From assembly GCA_018713165.1 (NCBI GenBank), contig DVFR01000020.1, forward strand, positions 24,012 to 88,011: a stretch of DNA of 64,000 bases, written 5' to 3'. The stretch's first letter is position 1. Each line of letters begins with the position of its first letter. Positions 33,062-45,724 of the stretch are shown in pieces. The notes under the pieces were generated by a model. The model saw only the letters and a program-made list of their open reading frames with translations, searched no databases and had not been told where the DNA came from. A program made the position numbers and the translations under genes. This DNA comes from Candidatus Coproplasma stercoravium (GTDB taxonomy: Bacteria; Bacillota; Clostridia; Christensenellales; Borkfalkiaceae).

Positions 33062-33377
33062 TTTCAGGCAAAAATATTGCGGATAAAACCCCATGCCCGG
33101 GCGCAGGTTTATAGCCATTGCCCAAAGGCATTCAAACATCTCCGCACGCCGCAGCAAACCGCGACATGTTTTCGGCGGCAAAATGTTAACTAGTTATCAC
33201 TCCACTTCCGACATTAAACTTTATCAAAAAACGTACGCGGGCAAAAGCAATAACGTTGACGCTGAACAAAGACAATTACCTGAACACAACCTTTTTGTTC
33301 AAAATACTTTCGGGATTTGCACCCGACATAATTGCCGCACGGGAAAATAACTTGCTTTGGCGCGGAATTTGCGCCGA
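33062..33377. other. Gap without recognised content
   Basis: About 316 bp between rtcB and the next gene. One 85-codon plus-strand frame crosses it, but it has no ribosome site and an atypical composition, so I do not call it. No repeat of the families described here was seen. Confidence 0.5.
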
Positions 33378-33860
33378 TTATATCTCTATATACGTATTGA
33401 GGTTTGCCCTGTCTATCGCGAGCTGAAGCGCGTATATTCTGGCGCGCAACTCTTCGCGGTCGGATATGACTTCGTCGGGTTCGTAGTTGCACACGGTGTA
33501 TTCGAGCACGCCGTTAGTCGTTATTCTGCGGGTCAGTTTTTCATGCACCGCAAGCGATTCGAGGCGGGCATTTTCGCCGTTGAGCTGGGCAAGATACACG
33601 AGAGCCTCGCCTATCGTAAGCCCGTCGTCGAGCTTTACGGTGCAGTTTGCAAGCGATATCCCGCACCTTATCGCGCGCACCTCAGCGTCTATCTTCGAGA
33701 TTTCTTCGCGCGTCTTTTTATAGTCGTAGTCCACGGGAACGGGCTGTTCGCCCTCTTTATAGCTCGTGCGCATGCGGCGCTGTTCGTTGAGAATCAGCGT
33801 ATCCTTGCGCTCGTTGAGCTCCTTTATTCTCTTCATTCCCTCGCTTAAACACATTTTCAT
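33378..33860 (-). CDS. Coiled-coil protein, DIP1984-like, 160 aa
   Basis: This soluble, strongly helical protein begins with MKRIKELNERKDTLILNEQRRM, then SYKEGEQPVPVDYDYKKTREEISKIDAEVRAIRCGISLANC, then DDGLTIGEALVYLAQL, and ends in another long helix. The order (coiled coil, short Pro-rich turn, coiled coil, a T-I-G-E-A helix) recalls the DIP1984 family, whose role is unknown. That match is tentative. AAGGAG precedes the ATG and a promoter (TTTACA, 18 bp, TATAAT) lies at 33893-33922. Confidence 0.7.
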   Translation of the reverse strand: MKMCLSEGMKRIKELNERKDTLILNEQRRMRTSYKEGEQPVPVDYDYKKTREEISKIDAEVRAIRCGISLANCTVKLDDGLTIGEALVYLAQLNGENARLESLAVHEKLTRRITTNGVLEYTVCNYEPDEVISDREELRARIYALQLAIDRANLNTYIEI

Positions 33861-33892
33861 TTTCGTTTTCTCCTTCTCTTTATTGCACGATT

Positions 33893-33922
33893 ATTATATC
33901 ACGCCCGTTTATTATCTGTAAA
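33893..33922 (-). promoter_or_regulatory. Promoter of the coiled-coil protein gene
   Basis: Minus-strand TTTACA (33917-33922), 18-bp spacer, TATAAT (33893-33898). Confidence 0.65.
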
Positions 33923-34024
33923 TGCGCAGATTATTTTATTTTTACGACCCCTTATTTTTGGCAGAATATGGAATTTATTTACCATTTATTGGCTTAATTT
34001 TGCCATATTTTATTTAATTTACTA

Positions 34025-34053
34025 TTGAAAACAACCCCTTTTTATGGTATAAT
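34025..34053 (+). promoter_or_regulatory. Promoter of the WYL regulator (leaderless geometry)
   Basis: TTGAAA (34025-34030), 17-bp spacer, TATAAT (34048-34053). The ATG at 34060 begins 6 nt after the -10 box, where transcription itself should start. Confidence 0.8.
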
Positions 34054-34059
34054 TTAGTT

Positions 34060-35046
34060 ATGGACAAAATAAAAATTTACCTTCCGGAAAAAATAGCGGA
34101 GATTATCGAAAAAGACACCGAGGCCTTCGAGTTTTTTAAAAGGGACGGCATGTCGCTCAACAAAAACGCGCTGCTCACCGCACTTGTGCTCAACTACGGC
34201 GAGGCGTACGCCCGCGAAAGGCAGAAATTTGCGCACATTGCGCGGAGCGCGCTGAAAAACGCCAACGTTTCGGATAAGGAGATTGACGCTCTGTGCGAAA
34301 GGATAGCCGAGGCGGCATATTCGCGCGGAGACGGCGGAAAATTCGGTGCGACGGTGGCGTTGAAGCCCACAAAACAATCGGAGGGCGCAATAGAGTACAT
34401 AGAAAACTATCTGCTTGCGGGCAGGAGTCTTTCGGAATACTTCCGCGCGATGATATCCTCCTATGCCTCCCTTCCTCAGGACAGGCGAGAGGCTATAATT
34501 TTCAAGCCGCAGTACGAGGCGGTACTGCGCGCGATTGAGAGCAAAAAGCGCGTGTTTATAACTACCGTGCGGAGCGGAGAAAAGGGGTTTGAACTTTCGC
34601 CGTACGCGATAGCGAGCTCGAAAGAGGAGCTGCACCTGTATGTTATAGGTATGCGCGGCGCGACGACCACGGTGCGGCTTTCGCGCATTTCGGGAGTAAA
34701 GCTGCTCGACGCCGAGGCGCGGTTTACTGAAAAACAGGTAAAAACGGCTGAAAAGATGATAAAATACGGCCCGCAGTTCTTTTACGGCGTGAACGAAGAA
34801 GAGGCGTGCGTCAAACTTACCGGACGCGGCATGGAGAAATTTAAAAAAATTTACGTGCACCGCCCCATTCCCGACAGGCGCGAGGGCAACCTTATGTGGT
34901 TCAAATGTTCGCACATTCAGCTCGAGCAGTATTTTATACGCTTCGGCGCCGACGCAGAGGTGCTGTACCCCGAGAGCGTGAGGAACGAAATGCACACCTT
35001 CCACTCTTCGGCGGCGAAAGTTTACGAAAAACGGCAACTGATATAA
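34060..35046 (+). CDS. Ribbon-helix-helix/WYL-domain transcriptional regulator, 328 aa
   Basis: The first 55 residues (IKIYLPEKIAEIIEKDTEAF, then SLNKNALLTALVLNY) have the beta-strand and two helices of a ribbon-helix-helix DNA-binding domain. Residues about 130-215 form a WYL domain (AIIFKPQYEAVLRAIESKKR, then LSPYAIASSKEELHLYVIG), and the C-terminal WCX-like part ends near LYPESVRNEMHTF. WYL proteins bind nucleic acids or nucleotides and often regulate DNA-damage or defence genes; an RHH-WYL protein stimulates Cas13d in some Ruminococcus, but there is no CRISPR locus here. The mRNA appears leaderless. Confidence 0.85.
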   Translation: MDKIKIYLPEKIAEIIEKDTEAFEFFKRDGMSLNKNALLTALVLNYGEAYARERQKFAHIARSALKNANVSDKEIDALCERIAEAAYSRGDGGKFGATVALKPTKQSEGAIEYIENYLLAGRSLSEYFRAMISSYASLPQDRREAIIFKPQYEAVLRAIESKKRVFITTVRSGEKGFELSPYAIASSKEELHLYVIGMRGATTTVRLSRISGVKLLDAEARFTEKQVKTAEKMIKYGPQFFYGVNEEEACVKLTGRGMEKFKKIYVHRPIPDRREGNLMWFKCSHIQLEQYFIRFGADAEVLYPESVRNEMHTFHSSAAKVYEKRQLI

Positions 35047-35066
35047 ATTTCATTTCCTCATAAATT

Positions 35067-35107
35067 AAAAAGCCGCGGCGCGCAAAAATTGCGCGCCGCG
35101 GCTTTTT
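35067..35107 (+). terminator. Terminator after the WYL gene
   Basis: A 19-bp stem rich in GC (AGCCGCGGCGCGCAA and its inverse) followed by TTTTTTAAAA. Confidence 0.8.
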
Positions 35108-35120
35108 TAAAATTAACGTT

Positions 35121-35148
35121 ATCTGCCGCATATATATGGGTCAATTTA
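35121..35148. repeat. CATATATG-core palindromic repeat (copy)
   Basis: ATCTGCCGCATATATATGGG followed by TCAATTTA, immediately after the WYL terminator. Confidence 0.55.
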
Positions 35149-35195
35149 AAAATAAGGAGAGCATATCGCCCGCCTTAAAGGACAAAACGGCACGG

Positions 35196-35540
35196 TCAGC
35201 CGACCTCCCCCGTGAGCGAGGCTGTGAGGATATCGCAGCACCTTATAAGTATCTGGATGCACTCGGTGAGGGTGACTTTATCCTCGGAGGAGAGTTTTCC
35301 CGTCTTTGCCGCGTCGTTGGCAATGAGCGCGGCATAGTTGAAGGAGGAATACATATTTTTGAGATACTCCTCCTGCTTTGCAAAGGAGCTGTGCGCCGTT
35401 AAATGGAAGTTGTATATATCCTGCAACTTCGGCGAGGCGTCTTTCAGCTTTGAAAGTTTGCCGCTGTTTGCAACTTCCTCAATCTTTGCCTTGAACTTTT
35501 TTATAAGGTCTGCCATTCTTAAATCTTCAAAATCGGGCAT
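35196..35540 (-). CDS. Small helical protein of unknown function, 114 aa
   Basis: I do not recognise the family. The protein is soluble and almost wholly helical: an amphipathic N-terminal helix (ADLIKKFKAKIEEVANSGKL), a middle section with HLTAHSSFAKQEEYLKNMYSSFNYAAL, and a C-terminal helix with two adjacent cysteines (IRCCDIL). AAAAGGAA lies upstream of the ATG at 35538-35540. It is downstream of rpoBC in position but reads as a separate gene past the rpoC terminator. Low-level real expression is likely because of the good ribosome site and codon use. Confidence 0.6.
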   Translation of the reverse strand: MPDFEDLRMADLIKKFKAKIEEVANSGKLSKLKDASPKLQDIYNFHLTAHSSFAKQEEYLKNMYSSFNYAALIANDAAKTGKLSSEDKVTLTECIQILIRCCDILTASLTGEVG

Positions 35541-35578
35541 ATTAATCGGTTCCTTTTAAAATGGTAAATTATGACTTA

Positions 35579-35641
35579 ATAGTTGCGAGCAGTGAATCCC
35601 TCCGCCACGCTTTGCGCGCCACCCCCTTGGCAAGGGAGGCA
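35579..35641. repeat. CCTCCCTT/GTCACGC repeat (copy)
   Basis: It begins TAGTTGCGAGCAGTGAATCC and runs through the inverted CCTCCGCCACGC...CAAGGGAGG arms. The first 60 bp match the copy at 8750 closely. Confidence 0.65.
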
Positions 35642-35669
35642 TAACGCGTGCGAAAAAATGTACTGAATA

Positions 35670-35694
35670 AAGGGGCGGGAAAACCCCGCCCCTT
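35670..35694 (-). terminator. Terminator of rpoBC
   Basis: A 10-bp stem AAGGGGCGGG with its inverse, followed on the minus strand by TATTCAGTACATTTTTTC. Confidence 0.75.
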
Positions 35695-35699
35695 ATAGC

Positions 35700-39386
<3,687 letters not shown>

Positions 39387-39410
39387 AGTTTAACTGCTAC
39401 CTCCCTTCGC

Positions 39411-42400
39411 TTACTCGTCCTTGCCGTCTTCGTCGTCGCCGAAAATATCGCCGTCGTCATCATCGTCATCGTCGTCGTTTTCGTCGAAGAGCGAGAACTT
39501 GTCGCCGAGGTCATCGTCGTCGAAGTCGTCGTCCTCGCCGTCGCCGCCGAAGAGTTCCTTGCCGTTGAAGTCGTCCTCGTCGTCGTCCGTCTCGAAGATG
39601 GAGCCGAGGTCGATGTCCTCTTCCTCGTCGTCGCCGCCGGAGATGTCGTATTCTTCGACTGCCGTCTGCTTGTCGCGCTCCTCCGCGTCGCGTGCGGCTG
39701 CGGTGGGAATGGCCTCGTCGTCCTCGTCGAGCTCGCGGATAATGAGTTCGTCGTTGTTTTCGGTGAGCACCTTAACGTCGAGAGCGAGCGACTGGAGTTC
39801 CTTTAGGAGCACCTTGAACGCCTCGGGAATTCCGGGCTCGGAGATGTTGTTGCCCTTTACGATAGATTCGTAAGTTTTAACACGGCCTACGATATCGTCC
39901 GACTTGACGGTGAGAATTTCCTGCAGAATGTGCGCCGCGCCGTAAGCTTCGAGCGCCCACACTTCCATTTCGCCGAAACGCTGTCCGCCGAACTGCGCCT
40001 TGCCGCCGAGGGGCTGCTGGGTAACGAGGCTGTAAGGGCCTATCGAGCGCGCGTGAATTTTGTCGTCGACAAGGTGAATGAGCTTAATCATGTACTGCAC
40101 GCCGACGGTTACCCTGTTTTCGAACGGTTCGCCCGTTCTGCCGTCGTAAACCTGTATCTTACCGTCGACCTTGCCTTCGGGGTTGACGATATTGTTCTCT
40201 AAGAAGAGCTGCTTGATATCCTGCTCGGTCGCGCCGTCGAATACGGGGGTGGCAATCTTCCAGCCGAGCTGTTTGCACACGAGACCTAAGTGCACCTCGA
40301 GCACCTGGCCGATATTCATTCGGGAAGGAACGCCGAGGGGGTTTAAAACTATCTGCAAAGGAGTGCCGTCCGCAAGGAAGGGCATATCCGCCTGGGGAAG
40401 AACGCGGGATATAACGCCCTTGTTTCCGTGGCGGCCGGCCATCTTGTCGCCGACCTGTATTTTACGCTTCTGCGCGATATATACGCGGACGAGTTTGTTT
40501 ACGCCGGGCGCAAGTTCGTCCTTGTTTTCGCGGGTGAATACCTTTACGTCTACGACTATACCGCCCTCGCCGTGGGGAACTTTGAGGGAAGTATCGCGCA
40601 CCTCTCTCGCCTTTTCGCCGAAGATGGCGCGGAGCAGCCTCTCCTCGGGGGTGAGCTCGGTCTCGCCCTTGGGCGTTACCTTGCCGACGAGAATGTCGCC
40701 CGTCTGAACCTCTGCGCCGATGCGGATAATGCCGTTTTCGTCGAGGTCTTTGAGCGCGTCGTCAGAAACGTTGGGAATATCGCGCGTTATCTCCTCTTCG
40801 CCGAGTTTGGTATCGCGCGCTTCGGTTTCGTGCTCCTCGATGTGAATGGAGGTGAACACGTCGTCCTGAACTATCTTTTCGGAGATGAGAATGGCGTCCT
40901 CGTAGTTGTAGCCCTCCCACTCCATGTAACCTATGAGTATGTTTTTACCGAGCGCGAGCTCGCCGTTGTTGGTGGCGGGGCCGTCGGCGATAATTTCGCC
41001 GGCTTCAACCCTGTCGCCCGTGTTGATGATGGGGCGCTGGTTGAGGCAGGTGCCCTGGTTGGAACGCTCGAACTTCTTTAACTTGTATTCGTCGATAAAG
41101 CCGCTGTCCGTCTTTATCTTTATGCAGTCGGAGGCAACGCCCACGGCTACGCCCGCGTTCTTGGCGGTGACCAGAACGCCCGAGTCGCGCGCGATTGCGT
41201 CCTCTATGCCCGTCGCAACGATTGCCGACTCGGTCTTCATGAGGGGAACGGCCTGGCGCTGCATGTTGGAGCCCATGAGGGCGCGGTTGGTATCGTCGTT
41301 CTCGAGGAAGGGAATGAGCGCCGTGGCAACAGATACGAGCTGCTTGGGCGATACGTCCATATAGTCCATTCTCTCGGGGGGATACTGCGTTATCAAATCC
41401 TGATGGCGGCAGCCTACGTGCGCGTTTACGAAGTGGTTATTCTCGTCGAGAGGCTCGTTCGCCTGGGCGACGATGTACTTGTCCTCCTCGTCCGCGGTGA
41501 GGTAGTCTACGTGGTCAGTTACGGTGGGAACGCCGTTCTCGTCCTTGACGACCTTGCGGTAGGGGCTCATTATAAAGCCGTATTCGTTTACCTTTGCAAA
41601 GGTTGCAAGCGAGGAGATAAGGCCTATGTTCTGGCCTTCGGGCGTCTCTATGGGGCACATTCTGCCGTAGTGCGAGTGGTGAACGTCGCGCACTTCGAAG
41701 GTAGCCCTGTCGCGGTTGAGGCCGCCGGGGCCGAGCGCGGAGAGCTTACGCTTGTGGGTAAGTTCGGCCGCGGGGTTGGTCTGGTCCATGAACTGCGAGA
41801 GCTGCGAGGAGCCGAAGAATTCGCGGATGACCGCCGAAACGGGGCGCACGTTTACAAGTCCCGAAGGGGTAACTTCCATTGCGTCCTGAGTCGCCATGCG
41901 CTCCTTTATGAGCTTTTCAAGCCTGGCGATGCCTATGCGGAGCTGGTTCTGCAGAAGTTCGCCGACCGAACGTACGCGGCGGTTGCCGAGGTGGTCGATA
42001 TTGTCTATCGTGCCGATGCCGTACTGCAGGTCGATATTGGTGGATATCGAAGCGACGATATCGTCGACAGTGATGTGCTTGTGGTTGAGCTTTTCAACGA
42101 CGGGCTTGATTGTCTTTTTTTCGTCGGCGTCGAGCTCGGTCTTGTCGGAGGAAAGGAGCTCTGCGAACAGCTTGCACGCCGAAACGAATTTGACGCGCGT
42201 GTCCTTCCTCTTCTCCCTGTTCTTCTTCTCTTCGGGCTTTTCGTCCTCGGTTTCGGCCACTTCCTGCGCATAGTAGATGGCGTTAATCTCGTCGACGTAC
42301 TTCGCGGCGACAGCCTCTACCGTCTGGGTGCGGCACTCCTCTGCAATCTTTTGCATGAAGAGGAAGTTGGGATAATATATGGTGGGCAGAAGCCCGAACA

Positions 42401-43478
42401 TCTTGGGATTTTTATCTGATACCGCGCTGAAATTCACGGTATTGTTGGCAATTATCTTGTGCTTAATCTCGCCGAGCTCGGGGTCGGATACGAGCACGTA
42501 TGCAACGTTTACGCCCGCATCCTGGATTGCAACGGCCTGCTCCTCGGTAACCGTTTCGCCGGCCTTTGCCATAATCTCGCCCGTTTCGGGGTTGAAGATA
42601 TCCTCGGCGAGCTTGCAGCCGGGAAGCCTGTACGCAAGGTTGAGCTTTTTGTTGAACTTGTATCTGCCGACCTTTACAACGTCGTATCTTCTGGGGTCGA
42701 AGAAGAGGTTGTTGAGGTGCTGGCGCACGGACGCCTCGGTGGGGATTTCGCCGGGACGGAGCCTGCGGTAGAGTTCGATTAAACCGTCCGATTCCGACTT
42801 GGTGGTATCCCTCTCGATGGTGTTCTTTATCATCTTGTCGTCGGCAAACAGGTCTAAAATTGCCCTGTCGGAGCCGAAGCCGAGGGCGCGCAGAAGGACG
42901 GTAGCGCAAATCTTGCGCTTCCTGTCTACGTGCACCCACAGAACGCCCTGGGCGTCCTGCTCGAACTCCAGCCATGCGCCGCGGTTGGGGATAACCGTCG
43001 TGCCGAACATCTCCTTGCCCGTCTTGTCGCGCGTGGAGGCGTTGTAAACGCCGGGCGAACGCACGAGCTGGGAGACGATAACTCGCTCTGCGCCGTTGAT
43101 GATGAAAGAGCCGCTGTTGGTCATAAGCGGGAATTCACCCATGAATACGGGCTGGTCGATAACCTCGTCCTTTACTTTGTTGACGAGCCTCACCGTAACG
43201 TGCAGGGGAAGGGCGTAAGTCGCGTCGCGGTTCCTGCACTCCTTTTCGTCGTACTTGGGCTTTTCGTCGAACCAGTGGTTGAGGAAATAGAGCTCATAGT
43301 GGTCGGAATAGTCGGTGATGGGCGAAAAATCTTCGAAAACTTCGGCTATGCCCTCGTTTATGAAGGAAGCATAGCTGGCTTTCTGGATTTCAACGAGGTC
43401 GGGGATATCGATTACTTCGTTGATTTTGCCGAATTTTCTTCTTTCCGTTTTGCCGTACTTGTGAACAGGTAAATTCAT
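39411..43478 (-). CDS. rpoB: RNA polymerase beta subunit with long acidic tail, 1355 aa
   Basis: This is the second catalytic subunit and the rifampicin target: [31 protein letters not shown] is the classical resistance cluster, and [11 protein letters not shown] with the [19 protein letters not shown] segment lies in the conserved C-terminal core. The core ends near [10 protein letters not shown]. After it comes a tail of about 105 residues, roughly half Asp or Glu, with four hydrophobic-Phe steps (SIF, ELF, SLF, DIF). I use the ATG at 43476-43478; AAAAGGAG lies 13 nt upstream, a longer spacing than usual. The usual rplKAJL genes are not upstream. Confidence 0.97.
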   Translation of the reverse strand: MNLPVHKYGKTERRKFGKINEVIDIPDLVEIQKASYASFINEGIAEVFEDFSPITDYSDHYELYFLNHWFDEKPKYDEKECRNRDATYALPLHVTVRLVNKVKDEVIDQPVFMGEFPLMTNSGSFIINGAERVIVSQLVRSPGVYNASTRDKTGKEMFGTTVIPNRGAWLEFEQDAQGVLWVHVDRKRKICATVLLRALGFGSDRAILDLFADDKMIKNTIERDTTKSESDGLIELYRRLRPGEIPTEASVRQHLNNLFFDPRRYDVVKVGRYKFNKKLNLAYRLPGCKLAEDIFNPETGEIMAKAGETVTEEQAVAIQDAGVNVAYVLVSDPELGEIKHKIIANNTVNFSAVSDKNPKMFGLLPTIYYPNFLFMQKIAEECRTQTVEAVAAKYVDEINAIYYAQEVAETEDEKPEEKKNREKRKDTRVKFVSACKLFAELLSSDKTELDADEKKTIKPVVEKLNHKHITVDDIVASISTNIDLQYGIGTIDNIDHLGNRRVRSVGELLQNQLRIGIARLEKLIKERMATQDAMEVTPSGLVNVRPVSAVIREFFGSSQLSQFMDQTNPAAELTHKRKLSALGPGGLNRDRATFEVRDVHHSHYGRMCPIETPEGQNIGLISSLATFAKVNEYGFIMSPYRKVVKDENGVPTVTDHVDYLTADEEDKYIVAQANEPLDENNHFVNAHVGCRHQDLITQYPPERMDYMDVSPKQLVSVATALIPFLENDDTNRALMGSNMQRQAVPLMKTESAIVATGIEDAIARDSGVLVTAKNAGVAVGVASDCIKIKTDSGFIDEYKLKKFERSNQGTCLNQRPIINTGDRVEAGEIIADGPATNNGELALGKNILIGYMEWEGYNYEDAILISEKIVQDDVFTSIHIEEHETEARDTKLGEEEITRDIPNVSDDALKDLDENGIIRIGAEVQTGDILVGKVTPKGETELTPEERLLRAIFGEKAREVRDTSLKVPHGEGGIVVDVKVFTRENKDELAPGVNKLVRVYIAQKRKIQVGDKMAGRHGNKGVISRVLPQADMPFLADGTPLQIVLNPLGVPSRMNIGQVLEVHLGLVCKQLGWKIATPVFDGATEQDIKQLFLENNIVNPEGKVDGKIQVYDGRTGEPFENRVTVGVQYMIKLIHLVDDKIHARSIGPYSLVTQQPLGGKAQFGGQRFGEMEVWALEAYGAAHILQEILTVKSDDIVGRVKTYESIVKGNNISEPGIPEAFKVLLKELQSLALDVKVLTENNDELIIRELDEDDEAIPTAAARDAEERDKQTAVEEYDISGGDDEEEDIDLGSIFETDDDEDDFNGKELFGGDGEDDDFDDDDLGDKFSLFDENDDDDDDDDGDIFGDDEDGKDE

Positions 43479-44121
43479 TGAAAGATAAATACTCCTTTTG
43501 GCTTCAGCCTTATTTTCGTCTGTCACAAAGCGATTATCCGTATATATCTTTTCACCGGAAAAAATCTTACCCGCTGCCCTCCGCCCGCCCCAGCCGGGTG
43601 CCGGCAGCCTGAACCAGGCTTTTGACACCGGGGTGCGCGGGACAAATTGCGCCGAGGTTATATTGTGGCCGCGGGAAAGGGAAATAAAATTTTTCCGCCG
43701 TTCCGCGGCAATACTTTTTTATTTTTATATAGTCGCGCGCGTAGATGCGCCGCGAAAAAAATTTTTTAAAAATGCGCCGCAACTCTGCCGCCGCACTTTA
43801 CAAACGCGGCGTTTTGGTATATAATTGCTTTATACCTGCCGCAAAGACGGCGCGGAGCCGGCCGCCCCGGGCTATGTTTTGCACCGTTGCAAAAGCCCGA
43901 AAGTGGCAATACCGCATTTTAATACATTGTACTATTATAAACAAGGGGCAAAAATTAGTCAAGCGATTTTCGCCCCGTTTCCTCAATTTACCATAAATAA
44001 AATTGCAAAAGTGCGCGCGGGCGGGCGTTAGCGGCTTAAAACGCCCCGCAAATGCGGCTGATACGGCGCATAAACAAAAAAACGGCGGAATGCGCCGCCG
44101 CGCGATTTTTACGGATATTAT
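43479..44121. other. Long rpoB leader and divergent gap
   Basis: No gene is seen in these 643 bp. A strong minus-strand promoter at 43934-43962 would give rpoBC a leader of about 450 nt. The leader contains GC-rich inverted sequences (about 43790-43815, 43737-43760, 43690-43710) with A/T-rich runs after them, so attenuation is possible. A GGTATA...TATACC palindrome lies at about 43814-43836. The plus-strand side near 44080-44110 has a CGGCGG/CCGCCG hairpin just before rqcP. Confidence 0.5.
43934..43962 (-). promoter_or_regulatory. Promoter of rpoBC
   Basis: Minus-strand TTGACT (43957-43962), 17-bp spacer, TATAAT (43934-43939), 456 bp before the rpoB start. Confidence 0.7.
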
Positions 44122-44364
44122 ATGAGAATCGACAAATTTTTAAAAGTTTCGCGCATTTTAAAGAGGCGCACCGTCGCGCAGGAGGCGTGCTCGGCGGGCA
44201 AAGTCGTGATAAACGGCAAAGAAGTTAAACCTTCGCACGAGGTGAAGGCGGGCGACGTCGTCGAAATTCTGTATTCGAGCGGCACGCTGAAATTCCGCGT
44301 GAAAGAGGTTAAGGAAGTCGTAAAAAAGGACGACGCGGGCAGCCTTTACGAAGTGATTGACTGA
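44122..44364 (+). CDS. rqcP: RqcP-type S4-domain protein, 80 aa
   Basis: This small S4 RNA-binding protein matches RqcP (YabO), which works with RqcH to add alanine tails to stalled nascent chains on 50S ribosomes. The S4 fold is complete: MRIDKFLKVSRILKRRTVAQEAC, then GKVVINGKEVKPSHEVKAGDVVEI. The length is typical. No clear Shine-Dalgarno site is seen. It is followed after 28 bp by ispDF on the same strand. Confidence 0.88.
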   Translation: MRIDKFLKVSRILKRRTVAQEACSAGKVVINGKEVKPSHEVKAGDVVEILYSSGTLKFRVKEVKEVVKKDDAGSLYEVID

Positions 44365-44392
44365 TATTTTTTGAATGCAAGGATAAAAAATT

Positions 44393-45532
44393 ATGAAAGT
44401 AAGCGCAATAATATGCGCGGCAGGCACGGGGGAGCGCGCGGGATTCGGCAAAAACAAGCTGCTCGCGACACTCTACGGCGCGCCCGCGCTCTATCACACG
44501 CTTAAAGCGTTCGACATAAACGCGGTAGACGAAGTCATCGTAACTTCCTCCGCCGCCGACTATAAGGAAATTAAGGCGCTGTGCGCCCCGTTCGGCTACG
44601 ATACCGTGCTCGGCGGGAAAACGCGTTTTGCGGGCGTTAAAAAGGCGCTCGAAAAGGTTTCGGGAGATATCGTTCTCATCCACGACGGCGCGCGCCCCTT
44701 CGTTACCGAAAAAATTATAACCGACTGCATAGAGACGGCCAGGACATACGGCAGCGCCGTGTGCGCCACTCCCGCCACCGACACGATGGCAAGCGTTTAT
44801 TACGGCGTTATAACCGACGTGCCCAAGCGCGAAACGGTGTACGCCGTGCAGACGCCGCAGGGCTTTTTTACCGACGACATTAAAAAGGCATACGAAATTG
44901 CCGCCGACGACGGCATACCGTACACCGACGACAGTTCGGTTTACGCCAACTATATTGGACTGCCGCACATATTCGGGGGTGACAGGCGCAATACCAAACT
45001 CACCTTCCGCGAGGATTTTTTGCGTGACGTGCCCAATCTGCCGCCCGTGGAGGGCTGCCGCCTAGGAATAGGCGCCGACACGCACGCTTTCGGCGGGCTT
45101 GACGACTTTGTAACGCTCGCGGGAGTGCGCATAGAATGCGGATATTCGCTCGTTGCACACAGCGACGGCGACGTGGTTCTTCACGCGGTTATGGACGCCG
45201 TGCTCTCGGCATGCGGGCTAAAAGACATAGGGCACTATTTCCCCGACACCGACAAAAAGTACAAGGGCGCCGACAGCGGCAAACTGCTCGGACAAGTGCT
45301 CGCCATGGCAAAGGATAAAGGGCTGGAACCCGTAAACGTTTCGGTGACGGTACAGGCCGAAAAACCCAAGCTCGCGCCCTATATCGACGAAATGAAATCT
45401 TCGCTCGCAAAGCTGTGCTCTCTAAACGAGGACTGCGTGGCGGTAGGCGCGGGAACGAGCGAACGGCTGGGGTTTGTAGGTGAGGGGCTGGGGATTGTGG
45501 CGTATGCTTCAGTTTTGATGCGCAAAATTTAA
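44393..45532 (+). CDS. ispDF: Bifunctional IspD-IspF isoprenoid enzyme, 379 aa
   Basis: This fusion performs two steps of the MEP pathway: CTP transfer to MEP (IspD) and cyclisation to MEcPP (IspF). Residues 1-216 are IspD: AAGTGERAGFGKNK (CTP-binding loop), IHDGARPF and QTPQGF. Residues about 218-379 are IspF: GIGADTHAF (metal-binding D-x-H), SDGDVVLHAVMDA (third ligand), DIGHYFPDTD and GAGTSERLGF. The junction is short. The missing IspE step is encoded elsewhere. AAGGAT precedes the ATG. Confidence 0.95.
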   Translation: MKVSAIICAAGTGERAGFGKNKLLATLYGAPALYHTLKAFDINAVDEVIVTSSAADYKEIKALCAPFGYDTVLGGKTRFAGVKKALEKVSGDIVLIHDGARPFVTEKIITDCIETARTYGSAVCATPATDTMASVYYGVITDVPKRETVYAVQTPQGFFTDDIKKAYEIAADDGIPYTDDSSVYANYIGLPHIFGGDRRNTKLTFREDFLRDVPNLPPVEGCRLGIGADTHAFGGLDDFVTLAGVRIECGYSLVAHSDGDVVLHAVMDAVLSACGLKDIGHYFPDTDKKYKGADSGKLLGQVLAMAKDKGLEPVNVSVTVQAEKPKLAPYIDEMKSSLAKLCSLNEDCVAVGAGTSERLGFVGEGLGIVAYASVLMRKI

Positions 45533-45670
45533 CAGCTCCGTTCGTGCTTGCATATGCTTCGCATCTGCAAGCCCGTCAGTTACACGGTCATGCGGTCAAA
45601 TCCGCCGACTCCTTGTACTGCTCGTTTCTTTAAGACCACTACTTACTTGATAATAAGGTAAAATTTTTAA

Positions 45671-45696
45671 ATTGCCCCGCATATATGGGGCAATTA
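45671..45696. repeat. CATATATG-core palindromic repeat (best copy)
   Basis: ATTGCCCC at 45671-45678 pairs with GGGGCAAT at 45687-45694 around the core GCATATAT. This is the cleanest member and serves as the reference for the family. The gap between ispDF and radA holds no gene. Confidence 0.75.
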
Positions 45697-45724
45697 CTTT
45701 AATTTTTACGGACTATATAAAAAC

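Noticed and set aside
33093..33350. An 85-codon frame in the gap upstream of rtcB
   Set aside because: It lacks a ribosome site and codon bias, and its translation has no hydrophobic core or recognisable motif.
34054..35037. A 327-codon open frame on the minus strand opposite the WYL gene
   Set aside because: It is the mirror of a real gene in GC-rich codons, has no ribosome site, and its translation is rich in Arg, His and Phe with no domain pattern. Similar long shadows lie opposite mtaB (4574-5617), rpoB (41403-42419) and the esterase (1481-2590).
43568..43640. A longer RpoB with about 50 extra N-terminal residues
   Set aside because: The upstream frame is open only by chance. Its sequence is Gly/Arg/Trp-rich and the family start [15 protein letters not shown] fits the downstream ATG, which has AAAAGGAG before it.
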